Origin: Candidatus Tectimicrobiota bacterium
GTDB taxonomy: Bacteria; Tectomicrobia; Entotheonellia; Entotheonellales; Entotheonellaceae
Reading direction: 5' to 3'
Assembly: GCA_026005175.1 (NCBI GenBank)
Contig: BPKO01000012.1
Location: 83,935 to 147,934, forward strand
DNA length: 64,000 nucleotides
Position 1 is the first letter of the stretch; every line of letters begins with the position of its first letter. This document shows positions 44,200-52,629 of the stretch, one piece after another. The notes below the pieces were generated by a model. That model did not search any database and had not been told where the DNA came from. It saw nothing but the letters and a program-made list of their open reading frames with translations. Position numbers and translations under genes: made by a program.

Positions 44200-44925
44200 T
44201 TACTTCTGGCAGATGGCGGCGATTTTCTTGGTAAACAGCCGGTTGGACTTGCCGTAGAGCCGGAAGCTGAAGCGGAAAAAGGCGGTGTAGAGCCAGGAAA
44301 GAACGAGCAGCACGTAGTTCAAGGGATTGGTGTAAAACACATAAAGATTGAGCGGGATGACGCGGATGTGGCGAAAGCCGCTGTACTCGAGCACCTGGCG
44401 CAGCGAGTACTCGGTGAAGGTGTTGTAGTGGTCAAAATTCTGCGCCAGCGCTTCGGCGCCGGTGATGGGGTTGGCGCCGTTGAGCACGTGCACGATGAGC
44501 GTGCCCCCTTCTTTGAGGCTGTCGCGGCAGAGGGCCAGGAAGGCCAGGATCTCGTCTTTGGTGAGGTGGTTGAGCTCTTGCTCGCAGAAAATGAGATCGT
44601 ACGCCTGCGGGTGTGCGGCCAGGAAGTCAAAAGCGCGCGCCACCTGGCAGGGCAGCCCCCGGCGCTGGGCGTAAGCGACTTTGTCGGCACAGGAATCAAT
44701 GCCCAGCACCTGCCGGTAGCCGTGGCGCTGCAGGGTGTGCACGAAGTAGCCCGGGCCGCAGCTCACGGCCAGGATGCGGGCATCGCGATCGGCCGGCACG
44801 TACTTGAGGTAGTTGTGGCGGTAAAAGGCGTAAAAAGTCGTGTAGCCCCTTTCGAGGTCTGCCGGGGCTTCCCAGAAGGAATCAAAGGGCTCGATTTTGG
44901 CGGTGAGCCGGGTCTCGACGGCCAT
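44200..44925 (-). CDS. SAM-dependent methyltransferase
   Basis: The protein has 241 residues and a class I Rossmann fold: ILAVSCGPGYFVHTLQRHG (motif I), VLGIDSCADKVAYAQ (motif II), YDLIFCEQELNHLTKDEI and LKEGGTLIVHVLNG. The C-terminal part is hydrophobic (VLLVLSWLYTAFFRF), which suggests a membrane-bound acceptor. The sugar or lipid acceptor is unknown. The gene begins 13 bases after the stop of the FAD-oxidoreductase gene and is part of the operon. Confidence 0.85.
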   Translation of the reverse strand: MAVETRLTAKIEPFDSFWEAPADLERGYTTFYAFYRHNYLKYVPADRDARILAVSCGPGYFVHTLQRHGYRQVLGIDSCADKVAYAQRRGLPCQVARAFDFLAAHPQAYDLIFCEQELNHLTKDEILAFLALCRDSLKEGGTLIVHVLNGANPITGAEALAQNFDHYNTFTEYSLRQVLEYSGFRHIRVIPLNLYVFYTNPLNYVLLVLSWLYTAFFRFSFRLYGKSNRLFTKKIAAICQK

Positions 44926-44938
44926 AGGCGTTCCTTCT

Positions 44939-46660
44939 TTAAAAACTGACCACCACCTGCTCCGAAGCGGGGGTGCGCCGGCGCAGCGCCTCGCGCACCT
45001 CGTCGAGTTCCTGCTGCTGCCGCTGCGGGCTCCACCCCAGCTCGCGCGCCATAAGGGCGGCGCAGGCCTGCAGGGCGGCTTCCTGGGGCCAGGCGCCGGT
45101 ACCCAAGTCGGTGCGGCGAAAGACCACGTCGCTCAGCTTGCAGGCCATCTCCTCGCGCACCGCGTGGATGACCTCGGCGCGCAGGACCGTGGCGCCGGGC
45201 AGGGGTTCGGCCCACGTGGGGTCTTCCTGGCAGTAGCGCAGCACACCCTCGTATGCCGTGCCGTAGTTGCGCAGCAGGGCCTGACGCGCCGCCGGCGGCA
45301 CCGAGGCGGGAAAGCGCGACCAGGCCTGGGCCTGGAAGGCGGCCACATCGGCGATGTCGCCGCCATAAAGAGGGGTGGTGGCGGTGGGTGCCGGCCCCAG
45401 GCGCCGGCCTAGCTGCTCGCCCACCAGGGCGATGGCTTTTTGCGCCATGTGCCGCGCCACGGTGGCGCGCACGCCGATGAGGGTGAGCAGGCCGGCAAGG
45501 CCGTGGGTATGGCGGTGGTCGATGAGGCGCGAGCGCTTGCCGTAGCGCAGATCCGTTGCCCCTGGGGGATTGTCGCCAAAGAGCACCAGTCCCGCCTGCC
45601 ACAGGGCGACGTCGTCCAGGGTGAGAGAAAGTCCAGGACAGCCCTGCCGCACCTCGGCGATAAAGTCTTCGAGTTCTGCGTCACTCACCGTAAAGGCGTC
45701 GGGGGCCCCGCGGTGCACCACGTGCCAGACGCCCACCAAGGTGTAGTCCCGCCAGGGCACCAGGAAGAGGTGGCGCTGCTTGCGGCTGAGCACCGCGTCG
45801 GGGTCGCGGGTGCGTCCCGGCACGGCCAGGGCGCAGTCGCCGGCCAGCAGCCGCCGCCCCACCACGAAGCAGGCATCGCGGGAAAACGTCGGGGGCGGCT
45901 GCAAGGGCAGCCCCAGCCACTGCTGCAGCAGCGCAGGGGCCCAGGGGCCGGTGGCGTTGAGCACCACCCGGGCGCGGAGGGCAAAGGTGTCGCCGCTGAG
46001 CACGTCGCGTACCTGCACGCCGCAGACGCGCCGGCCCTCGCAGAGTAGGCCGGTGGCTTCCAGGTAGTTGCCAAGCTGCGCGCCGCGGGCTGCCGCTGCC
46101 CGCAAAAAGGCCAGCACCAGGCGCGGTGGGTTGTACATCTGGCCGTCGTACACCACCACGGCACCGGTCAGCCCGCGGGCTTCCAGCTGCGGAAAGCGCC
46201 GCAAGCATTCCTGCCGCGACAGCACGTGGCCCCAGGGTACCCGCCGCAGCGGGTCGCGCAGGCCGCGGTTGCGCCCCCAGGCCAGGCCGTTGTACAGGGT
46301 AAGCCCGGCCAGCAGCGCCGCTTTGCCTTGCAGCCCGTGTCCGTAGGTGGGAATGGCAATGGGCAAAGGGTGTACCAGATGGGGAGCGATGCGCAGCAGG
46401 ACGTTACGCTCGCGGCTCGATTCGCGCAGGCGCGGCAGGTCGAGGTGCTGCAAGTAACGGATGCCGCCGTGCACGATTTTAAAGTGGTTAGCAGAAGTGG
46501 CCTGGCAGAAATCGCCGCGCTCCACCAGGGCCACCGACAGCCCGCGCAGGGCCGCGTCCCAGGCGGCACAGGCGCCAAAGATGCCCCCCCCGACGACCAC
46601 CACGTCAAAGGGGTGGGCAGCCAGCGTGTGCAGGTCGCGCTGCAGGGCGCTGGCAGGCAT
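44939..46660 (-). CDS. FAD-dependent glycerol-3-phosphate dehydrogenase family protein (GlpD/GlpA-like)
   Basis: The ATG 46660 shares its A with the stop of the kinase gene (TGATG); a GTG at 46663 is also possible. The 573-residue protein has the FAD-binding start FDVVVVGGGIFGACAAWDAA, then FKIVHGGIRYLQHLD, NATGPWAPALLQQW, RKQRHLFLVPWRDYTLVGVW and TLIGVRATVARHMAQKA. A C-terminal helical domain like that of GlpA/GlpD follows. GlpD oxidises glycerol-3-phosphate at the membrane. Inside a polysaccharide operon it may feed a glycerol-linked decoration or balance G3P, which is speculative. This enzyme is unusual for such a locus. Confidence 0.86.
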   Translation of the reverse strand: MPASALQRDLHTLAAHPFDVVVVGGGIFGACAAWDAALRGLSVALVERGDFCQATSANHFKIVHGGIRYLQHLDLPRLRESSRERNVLLRIAPHLVHPLPIAIPTYGHGLQGKAALLAGLTLYNGLAWGRNRGLRDPLRRVPWGHVLSRQECLRRFPQLEARGLTGAVVVYDGQMYNPPRLVLAFLRAAAARGAQLGNYLEATGLLCEGRRVCGVQVRDVLSGDTFALRARVVLNATGPWAPALLQQWLGLPLQPPPTFSRDACFVVGRRLLAGDCALAVPGRTRDPDAVLSRKQRHLFLVPWRDYTLVGVWHVVHRGAPDAFTVSDAELEDFIAEVRQGCPGLSLTLDDVALWQAGLVLFGDNPPGATDLRYGKRSRLIDHRHTHGLAGLLTLIGVRATVARHMAQKAIALVGEQLGRRLGPAPTATTPLYGGDIADVAAFQAQAWSRFPASVPPAARQALLRNYGTAYEGVLRYCQEDPTWAEPLPGATVLRAEVIHAVREEMACKLSDVVFRRTDLGTGAWPQEAALQACAALMARELGWSPQRQQQELDEVREALRRRTPASEQVVVSF

Positions 46661-48925
46661 CACGCCGCCTCGTAGCTGTAGCGGTAGTAGGGCAGCAGCA
46701 CTGGCTGGCGCACGTCGTTGAGGACAAAGCCCGCGAGCTTGCCTGCCGCCAGCGTCTGCACGGCATCGCTCACCGCCGCCCGCGGCGTTTTTTCCGCCCG
46801 CACCACCAGCACGACCCCGTCGACCACTTCTTCAAAGATGGCCATGTCGGAAAGGGGCAGCACGGGGGCGGCGTCGATGAGGATGTAGTCGTACTGGGTG
46901 CGCAGCACTGCCAGCAAGTCCCGCATTTGCTGCGAGTTGAGCAGGCCCGAGGAGTTGCGCACCCGGCGCACCGCCGGCAGCACGGCGAGGTTGTCGTCGG
47001 CAAACGGGATAACGATGTCGGCAAAGGGCACCAGGCTCGAGCGTGCCGCGGGCTGGTTTACCAAGAGGTCCACCAGCCCTGCCTGCAGCTCGGTTTTGAG
47101 GTAGCGCGTGAGCACCGGCCGCTTGAAGTCACCCTCAAGGAGCAGGGTCTTCTGGCCAAAGTCCCTGGCCATGACCACCGCCAGGTTGAGGGCGGTGACG
47201 GTTTTGCCTTCGCCTTGCACGGCACTGGAGATGGCAAACACCTGGTGGCCTTTGTCGCGCTTCAAGTCTTCGAGGCGGGCGTAGAGCAGGCGGTACTGCT
47301 CGGTGATGAGGCCCTCGGGGTCGTCTACTGCCACCAGGCGGTAGCCCTTGCGCATGCACCGGGCGCGGGGAATGGCAGCCAACACGGGCGCCTCGGCCAC
47401 GCGCTGCAAGTCGCCGGGCTTGCGCAGCCGGGGCCGGAGCTGCTCGAGCACGATGATGAACGCCGCCCCCAGGCCGCCGCTGAGCAGGCTGCCCAGCAAG
47501 CACGATGCGGGGCCGATCCGGCCAGTAGGGGCGGGTGGGCAGGTTGGCCGGGTCGAGGATGCGAAACTGCTCGCCTTTTTGGCGCTTTTCCAGGCTCTCG
47601 GCCAGCTTGGCGTTGAGCCGCTTGGCCAGCAGCGTCTCGTAGTTCTTCTGAGAAATGGCGTAGTTGCGCGTAAGCGTCAGCAGCTTCAGCTCGTTGTCGG
47701 GGGTTTCCTCGACGCGCCGCTCGTACTCGCGGATGAGCGCCTGCACCTGCTGGCGCCGCGCGGTAAGGGCGGCAATGTCAGAGCGCAGGGCGTGCAGTTG
47801 CAATTCGAGCTGCTGCGCGCCGCGTGGAGAACTCGCCGCTGGCGCTGGCTCGCCGCCAGAAGGGGCTTCCGGCACCGTGCCTCGCTGCGCTTCCAGCTCG
47901 GCGATGCGGCGCTTGAGAATGAGGATATCGGGGTAGTTGTCGTTGAACTGCGCTTGCAGCAGCGCCAGCTGTCCTCTGAGCTGTTGCAGCTCGCGCTCCA
48001 GCGGCACCGCCGGCGCTTCTGGGGCCGAGGCCTGTGGGGTCTCGGCCTGCTGCAGCTCGGCCAGCTGCCGCTCTAGCAAGAGGGCTTGCTCCTCGGCGGT
48101 TCGCAGGGCCTCGTTGAGGCTCTGGAGTTCCTGTTGCAGCCGGTCAAGGGTACGCAGGTTGGCATCGAGCTGCTCGGGCAAGGCGCCCCGGTGCCGCTCT
48201 TTGAACTCCTTGAGGGCCTGCTCCTGGCGCTGCAAGTCGCGTGCTGCCTCGCGCAGCTGGCTTTCCAGAAATTCGGCGGTGCCTTCGGCCTGGCGCTCCC
48301 GCACCTTGAGGTTCTCTTCGATAAACAAAGAGGCCAGGGCGTTGGTCACCTGCATCACCGTCTGCGGATTCTCGCCGCGGAAGGAGATGGTAAAGGCGTT
48401 GTGGCCGCTGCGCCGGCCGCCGAGGACCTCGACCTCGATGCTGCTGCGCATGCGCGCGATGACTTCTTCTGGAATGTGCCCGCGCTCGGGCACCACCGTG
48501 GGCGGCTCCCGGTAGAGGCCCAACGACTGGAGCAAGCGCTTCGCTTTGGTACGCACGCGCCCCATCAGCCCGCGCGACACCGGCTGCGCCTGGGGCTCGC
48601 GGTAGAGGCCGAACTCCCGGATGATCTTCTCCAGGTTGGTGCGGCTCATCACCTGCTGCCGGATGGTGGCCAGGCGCTCTTCGACCGACGAGGTGACCAG
48701 CGAGCTGACGTAGGACGGCGGCACTTCTTGCGGCTCAACGAGGATGAGGGTGGAAGAGCGGTAAAGCGGCGGCAAGGTGTAGCTGTACACGACGGCGATG
48801 ACCGTCCCCAGCAGCAGGGGGACGACGAGCCACCACTTGCGGCGCCAGAAGATCTCCAGGTAGTCCTGGATGCCAAAAGTGCTTTGCTGCAGCGGGAGGG
48901 CGAGGGCTTTGCCGTTGGGGTTCAT
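46660..48925 (-). CDS. Wzc/ExoP-type polysaccharide copolymerase fused to BY-kinase, one frame break
   Basis: The start is ATG 48925. The N-terminal Wzz domain has WWLVVPLLLGTVIAVVYSY, a long coiled-coil (residues about 200-420, rich in Q, E, L and R) with DNYPDILILKRRIAELEAQ, and a second membrane helix. The C-terminal kinase has AVQGEGKTVTALNL (Walker A), LLLEGDFKRP (Walker A') and YILIDAAPVLPLSD (Walker B). It ends in a Tyr-rich tail (PYYRYSYEAA) for autophosphorylation. The frame breaks at the AA pair 47498-47499; removing one base gives RIVLLGSLLSGGLGA and 754 residues. It controls chain length and export with Wza. Confidence 0.88.
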
Positions 48926-48946
48926 GGTGTAGCCGTCCTCAGGAAG

Positions 48947-49561
48947 TTACTGGACAATAAGGGTGTCGCCCGGCATGAGCACGATGTTGTCTTGCACCCC
49001 GGCCACCACGTCGCGGTAGCGCAGGATCATCGCCGCTTCTTGGTCCTTGGCGATGCGGCGGCGCAGCACGATGTGGTTCGTGGAAGCAAACTCTGTAAAC
49101 CCGCCCGCCAGGGCCACTGCCTGCAAGAAGGTGGTACCGGTTTTCACCACGTGCTTGCCGGGGTTGCGCACCTCGCCGATGACGTAAATGGCGTAGCTGT
49201 TGACTTGCTGCAAGACAACAGAGACCTGCGGCGGCTCTTTGTAATAGGCCTTGAGCAGCTCGGTAATTTCCTGGGCCAGCTGCGGCGCCGTCTTTCCCGC
49301 CGCCGCCACGTCCCCGATAAGGGGCAGAGAGATCTTGCCGTCAGGGCGCACGGTGACCACCCGCGACAAGTCGGGGTTCTTCCACACCGTGACTTCGACC
49401 ACGTCTTCAGGCCCAATGCGGTACTCTTCGGACACCACCGCCGTCTGCTCCGGCAGCGGCGGCAGCTGCACATGCGGCTGTCCACAGGCCGCCAGCAGCC
49501 CCAGCACCGCGGCGCAAACGGCCACTATCCCGTACCTTCCCTTCGTGCCCACGTTCCACAT
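48947..49561 (-). CDS. Polysaccharide export outer-membrane lipoprotein (Wza-like)
   Basis: The 204-residue protein starts at ATG 49561 and has a lipoprotein signal peptide with the lipobox LLAAC near residue 26. It continues with EYRIGPEDVVEVTVW and VTVRPDGKISLPLIGDVAA (poly_export domain), then IYVIGEVRNPGKHVV and FLQAVALAGGFTEFA (SLBB-type domain). It is shorter than E. coli Wza, with one SLBB domain, like EpsA-type proteins. It should form the outer-membrane channel that works with the Wzc-type protein encoded 21 bases further on. Confidence 0.93.
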   Translation of the reverse strand: MWNVGTKGRYGIVAVCAAVLGLLAACGQPHVQLPPLPEQTAVVSEEYRIGPEDVVEVTVWKNPDLSRVVTVRPDGKISLPLIGDVAAAGKTAPQLAQEITELLKAYYKEPPQVSVVLQQVNSYAIYVIGEVRNPGKHVVKTGTTFLQAVALAGGFTEFASTNHIVLRRRIAKDQEAAMILRYRDVVAGVQDNIVLMPGDTLIVQ

Positions 49562-49573
49562 ACTCCCTCTCCT

Positions 49574-51073
49574 CTACGAGCTCAGCCGCTGGTCGAGCGA
49601 CGGCGCCACCTGCATGCCAGCCCACGCCGCTTCGTCGCCGGTGGCGGCGGGTAGCGGCGGGCGTGCCGGCGGCGTCGGCACTGCCACCCGGGCAAAGAGC
49701 ACTTTGTGGATGGTGCTGAGCAGCACCAGCAAATCGAGGAAGAACGACATGTTCTTGATGTAGTAGAGGTCGTACTGCAGCTTCTCTACCGCGTCTTCCA
49801 GGGTGGCGCCGTAGCCGTAGCGCACCTGGGCCCAGCCGGTGATGCCCGGCTTGACGGTGAGGCGCTGTGCGTAGTAGGGGATTTTTTCTTGCAGCTCGGC
49901 GACGAAGTGAGGGCGCTCGGGCCGCGGCCCCACAAAGCTCATGTCGCCTTTGAGCACGTTGAAAAGCTGGGGCAGCTCGTCCATGCCGGTGCGCCGCAGC
50001 AGGCGCCCCAGCCGCGTGACGCGCGGATCGTGCTGCTGCGCCCACACCGGTCCGGTCTCTTTCTCGGCGTCGACCACCATGGTGCGGAACTTGTAAAGGG
50101 TGAAGATTTTGCCGTTTTCCCCCACCCGCTCCTGGCGGAAAAACACCGGCCCTGCCGAGTCGAGCTTGGTGAGCAGCGCGATGAGGCCGATGAGAGGCAA
50201 GGAGACGGTCAGTCCGAAAGTCGCCAGAGTAACGTCGGTGAGGCGCTTCAGGGTGCGGGTCAGCTTGGTGCGGGTAAAGCCGTCGGCAAAAATGAGCCAG
50301 CTGGGGCGCAAGGCGTGTACCAGGATCTTGCCGGTGAGCTTTTCGTAAAACGAAGGCCAATCCTCAACGCGTACGCCTTGCAGCTTGCACTGCAGGATCT
50401 GCTTGGTGGGAAACGCCCCTCGCCGCTCGGTCAGCGCCACCACCAGCACGTCGGGCTTGCGCTCGCGCACGAGGCGCTCGAGCTCGTCGATCCGACCCAA
50501 TACCCGAACCCCGGGAAGGAGGTGGCGCGGCGCCTGCGGCGTCACCACCCCCAGCACCTCAACGCCGGGATGGGTTTCATGGTGCAGCTCGGCCAGCAGC
50601 CGCTGCGCCACCTCGCTGTCGCCGACAATCAGCACTTTTTCTCGCAGCTGCCGCGTGTTGATCAGCCAGTAGTAAAGCAGCCGGAAGCCCACCACCGCCG
50701 GCAACGAAACGGCCAGGGAGACCAGGTAAGCGGTGCGGCTCAGGCGCAGCGGGGGTACCAGAAAGCTCAGCGCTGCCACCACGCCGGCAATGACTGCGAA
50801 GCAGGCCACCAGGGTAAGCAGCAACTCGCGCTTGCGCCGGTACAGGCGGAGGTCATAGAGATTGGCCACGTAGAAGGTGAGCCAGGAAACAAGCGTCAAC
50901 AGCAGGGCCTTGGGGTAGATGGGTTCAAACCCGAGCCAAAGCTCGGGGCCTCCCAGATAGCCCAGCGCTGCCCCGGCGTAAACAGAGGCAAACAGGATGG
51001 CGCCCTCGGCCACCACCAATACTAGCAATTTCCAGGGAATGTAATGCTTGCAGATGCGCACCGTGTTCCCCAC
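49574..51073 (-). CDS. Undecaprenyl-phosphate sugar phosphotransferase (WcaJ/EpsB-like initiating enzyme)
   Basis: The start is GTG 51073, directly after the NusG-like stop; this gives 499 residues. Four or five N-terminal helices are followed by a nucleotide-binding-like domain (EKVLIVGDSEVAQRLL). The C-terminal bacterial sugar transferase domain follows: KRLTDVTLATFGLTVSLPLI, GPVFFRQERVGENGKIF, LYKFRTMVVDAEK, DELPQLFNVLKGDMSFVGPR and KPGITGWAQVRY. It should attach the first sugar phosphate to undecaprenyl phosphate. It resembles the group described with PEP-CTERM/exosortase exopolysaccharide systems. The 14 C-terminal residues are unremarkable. Confidence 0.93.
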   Translation of the reverse strand: MGNTVRICKHYIPWKLLVLVVAEGAILFASVYAGAALGYLGGPELWLGFEPIYPKALLLTLVSWLTFYVANLYDLRLYRRKRELLLTLVACFAVIAGVVAALSFLVPPLRLSRTAYLVSLAVSLPAVVGFRLLYYWLINTRQLREKVLIVGDSEVAQRLLAELHHETHPGVEVLGVVTPQAPRHLLPGVRVLGRIDELERLVRERKPDVLVVALTERRGAFPTKQILQCKLQGVRVEDWPSFYEKLTGKILVHALRPSWLIFADGFTRTKLTRTLKRLTDVTLATFGLTVSLPLIGLIALLTKLDSAGPVFFRQERVGENGKIFTLYKFRTMVVDAEKETGPVWAQQHDPRVTRLGRLLRRTGMDELPQLFNVLKGDMSFVGPRPERPHFVAELQEKIPYYAQRLTVKPGITGWAQVRYGYGATLEDAVEKLQYDLYYIKNMSFFLDLLVLLSTIHKVLFARVAVPTPPARPPLPAATGDEAAWAGMQVAPSLDQRLSS

Positions 51074-51667
51074 TCAAGCCGCCACCACCAGGGTGCAGTC
51101 GACTTCCACCGCCACGCTGCGCTGCAGCAAGTCGACGGAGATGACCACCAACCCCTTGTCTGGCTTATCCTGCACGAAAATGCCCTCGACCTCGGCCAGG
51201 GGGCCGCCGGTAATGCGCACCCGCTGTCCGGCGCGCAAGTACGGGAAATGCCGCGCCGGCAAGTGGGCGTGCATCACCCGCCGCAGGGTGTCGATTTCTT
51301 CCTCGGAGACCACTGCCAGGCGATCCCAGCGCTCGCCGAGCACGCGCACCAGCCCCCGCGCCTTGACCACCTCGATGTAGCTCAGCTTGTCCATGGCGTG
51401 GTGCAAAAAGAGGTAGCCGGGAAGCATGGGCACCCAGATGCGGTGGCGCTTGCCGCCGCGGCGCGACCAGACCTCGATCTTGGGCAAAAAGAGGCGAAAC
51501 CCTTTGGCGGCCAGCTGGTCGTGTACCAGCTGCTCGCAGTGGCTGCGCGTATAGAGCGCATACCAGTGCGCTTCCGTTGCCATCCCCTCGGGTTCGCCGG
51601 GTTGCTTGCCGTCTGTTGCCAAGGCTCCGCCCCCTTCGGTTGCCCCTTCTTGGGTGGCAACCGACAC
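51074..51667 (-). CDS. NusG paralog (RfaH/UpxY-type transcription antiterminator)
   Basis: The protein has 197 residues from GTG 51667, or 169 from ATG 51583; neither has a strong ribosome-binding site, and the family sequence begins near HWYALYTRSHCEQ. The NGN domain covers WYALYTRSHCEQLVHDQL, PKIEVWSRRGGKR and PMLPGYLFLHHAM. The C-terminal KOW domain has AGQRVRITGGPLAEVEGIF. NusG paralogs of this kind head long surface-polysaccharide operons and suppress early termination. It is the first gene of a co-directional run of about 51 kb. Two perfect hairpins lie in its leader (51,692-51,712 and 51,777-51,795), where RfaH-like factors usually load. Confidence 0.9.
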   Translation of the reverse strand: MSVATQEGATEGGGALATDGKQPGEPEGMATEAHWYALYTRSHCEQLVHDQLAAKGFRLFLPKIEVWSRRGGKRHRIWVPMLPGYLFLHHAMDKLSYIEVVKARGLVRVLGERWDRLAVVSEEEIDTLRRVMHAHLPARHFPYLRAGQRVRITGGPLAEVEGIFVQDKPDKGLVVISVDLLQRSVAVEVDCTLVVAA

Positions 51668-51691
51668 GCACCATAGACCCTGACTCGCCGG

Positions 51692-51712
51692 CGGTGCAGG
51701 CTCACTGCACCG
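51692..51712 (-). promoter_or_regulatory. Perfect hairpin in the leader of the polysaccharide operon
   Basis: The two arms CGGTGCAG and CTGCACCG are perfectly complementary (8 bp) with a 5-base loop. The hairpin lies 24 bases before the GTG start of the NusG-like gene. Its position and shape suit a pause or loading element (ops-like) or a translation switch, but the sequence does not match the E. coli ops consensus. The function is inferred from place only. Confidence 0.5.
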
Positions 51713-51776
51713 TCACGCCGAGCTGCTGGACGTTCCCGCTTGGACGGCAGGGAAACACAGTGCCGCGAACAGGCTC

Positions 51777-51795
51777 GCTTACTTTATCGGTAAGC
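51777..51795 (-). promoter_or_regulatory. Second perfect inverted repeat in the operon leader
   Basis: The arms GCTTAC and GTAAGC (6 bp) enclose a 7-base AT-rich loop. The repeat lies about 110 bases upstream of the NusG-like start, between that gene and the SRP RNA gene. It may be an operator overlapping the operon promoter or another RNA hairpin. No convincing -35/-10 pair was found nearby. Confidence 0.35.
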
Positions 51796-51877
51796 CCCAC
51801 GGAGAACTTTACGGCGGCCAGATTGCGTGCTTCCCTTCCGCTGCGGTCCCGCTTGCTGCCAGGAAAAAAAAGCAAGG

Positions 51878-51971
51878 GGTGTGCCAGCCTGGCGGGCCGG
51901 AGCAAAGTCCTGGCAACACAGGCCCTTAGGGAAGCAGGCCAAGGTGGCGGGCGGTCTCAACCCTGCACACC
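51878..51971 (+). ncRNA. ffs: Bacterial signal recognition particle RNA (4.5S type)
   Basis: The core matches the universal SRP domain IV: CAGGCCC, a TTAG tetraloop, then GGAAGCAG and CCAAGG. It lines up base for base with the E. coli 4.5S core, with TTAG in place of the GGAA tetraloop. The ends close in a perfect 7-bp stem: GGTGTGC at 51878-51884 with GCACACC at 51965-51971. The size of about 94 bases is the short Gram-negative form without an Alu domain. It is encoded opposite to the polysaccharide operon, in the gap between the NusG-like and NUDIX genes. A terminator-like hairpin and T-run follow. The exact ends may be a few bases wider. Confidence 0.82.
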
Positions 51972-51982
51972 GAAGCGATCGG

Positions 51983-52023
51983 CGTCTCAGGCGTGAGACC
52001 TGCCCAGACGGTGTCGGTTTTTT
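51983..52023 (+). terminator. Intrinsic terminator after the SRP RNA
   Basis: A nested hairpin is formed by CGTCT-CAGG and CCTG-AGACG, with three unpaired C on the 3' side. Seven bases later comes a run of six T (52018-52023). An alternative pairing of ACACCG (51967-51972) with CGGTGT (52009-52014) would compete with the closing stem of the SRP RNA. It would end the plus-strand SRP transcript just before the convergent NUDIX gene. Confidence 0.55.
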
Positions 52024-52050
52024 GACTGCGCGGCAGCGCCAGAGAACCCC

Positions 52051-52572
52051 TCAGGCCTGGCCTTCTTCTTGGCGCAGGCGGGCGAGCACCAGCCGATCGG
52101 TGGGAAAAGCAAGGGGCTCTGGCAGGCGGTGCAGCGGCACGTAAGCCACCTGGTCGACGTCGTCGCCAGGGCGCAGGGTGCCGCCAAGCACCGTGCCGCG
52201 AAACCAGAGGCCCACGGTGTGCTGCGCGGGGTCGTGGAAGTTAGCGTGCACGGCGTAGAGGTCGCCCACGTGCACCAGCAGGCCGGTTTCTTCCTGAAAC
52301 TCCCGCTGCGCGGCGGCCCGCACGTCTTCGCCGTGCTCGACATAGCCACAGGGAATGCACCACGCCCCCCGGTAAGGCCCGCGGGCGCGGCGGGCCAGCA
52401 GCACCTGGCCCTTTTCGGTCACGATCACCGCCACCCCGACCACCGGGTTGCGCCAGTGAACAAAGCCACATGCCGGGCACGCTTGCCGCCATCGCCCGTG
52501 CACGTAGCGGGTGGTAAGAGCGGTTGCACAGTACGGACAGAACTGGTACGGTGCCGCCATCGGCGTTTGCAC
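52051..52572 (-). CDS. NUDIX hydrolase with N-terminal zinc-ribbon
   Basis: The protein has 173 residues. It has FCPYCATAL and CPACGFVHWRNP at the N-terminus, a zinc-ribbon like that of NudC-type proteins. The Nudix box is GYVEHGEDVRAAAQREFQEE continued by TGLLV, with the R-E-x2-E-E metal site intact. It is 30-40% shorter than NudC itself. Such enzymes hydrolyse nucleoside diphosphates linked to another group (NADH, ADP-ribose, capped RNA); the substrate is unknown. It is transcribed towards the SRP RNA gene. A divergent partner gene starts 58 bases away on the other strand. Confidence 0.9.
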   Translation of the reverse strand: MQTPMAAPYQFCPYCATALTTRYVHGRWRQACPACGFVHWRNPVVGVAVIVTEKGQVLLARRARGPYRGAWCIPCGYVEHGEDVRAAAQREFQEETGLLVHVGDLYAVHANFHDPAQHTVGLWFRGTVLGGTLRPGDDVDQVAYVPLHRLPEPLAFPTDRLVLARLRQEEGQA

Positions 52573-52582
52573 CTCTTCTGGT

Positions 52583-52603
52583 GCGCCAGGCGGCGCCTGG
52601 CGC
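52583..52603. repeat. Perfect inverted repeat between two divergent genes
   Basis: GCGCCAGG and CCTGGCGC are perfect 8-bp arms around a 5-base spacer. They sit in the 57-base gap between the NUDIX gene (minus) and the EthD-domain gene (plus). The position suits an operator shared by both genes, or a hairpin in both 5' leaders. No repressor gene is adjacent. Confidence 0.45.
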
Positions 52604-52629
52604 CTTAACCCCTGCGTGGAGCATCCGCT

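Noticed and set aside
1-51667. Exosortase/PEP-CTERM system
   Set aside because: Several proteins resemble exosortase-associated exopolysaccharide families, but no exosortase and no PEP-CTERM tail is visible in the window.
51702-51905. Minus-strand open frame of 67 codons upstream of the NusG-like gene
   Set aside because: It begins inside the antisense of the SRP RNA, has no ribosome site or family match, and overlaps both leader hairpins.
51841-52023. Possible riboswitch or RNase P fragment
   Set aside because: The first impression came from the AAAGTCC motif and closed stem, but the conserved domain IV core fits SRP RNA far better and the length is wrong for RNase P.
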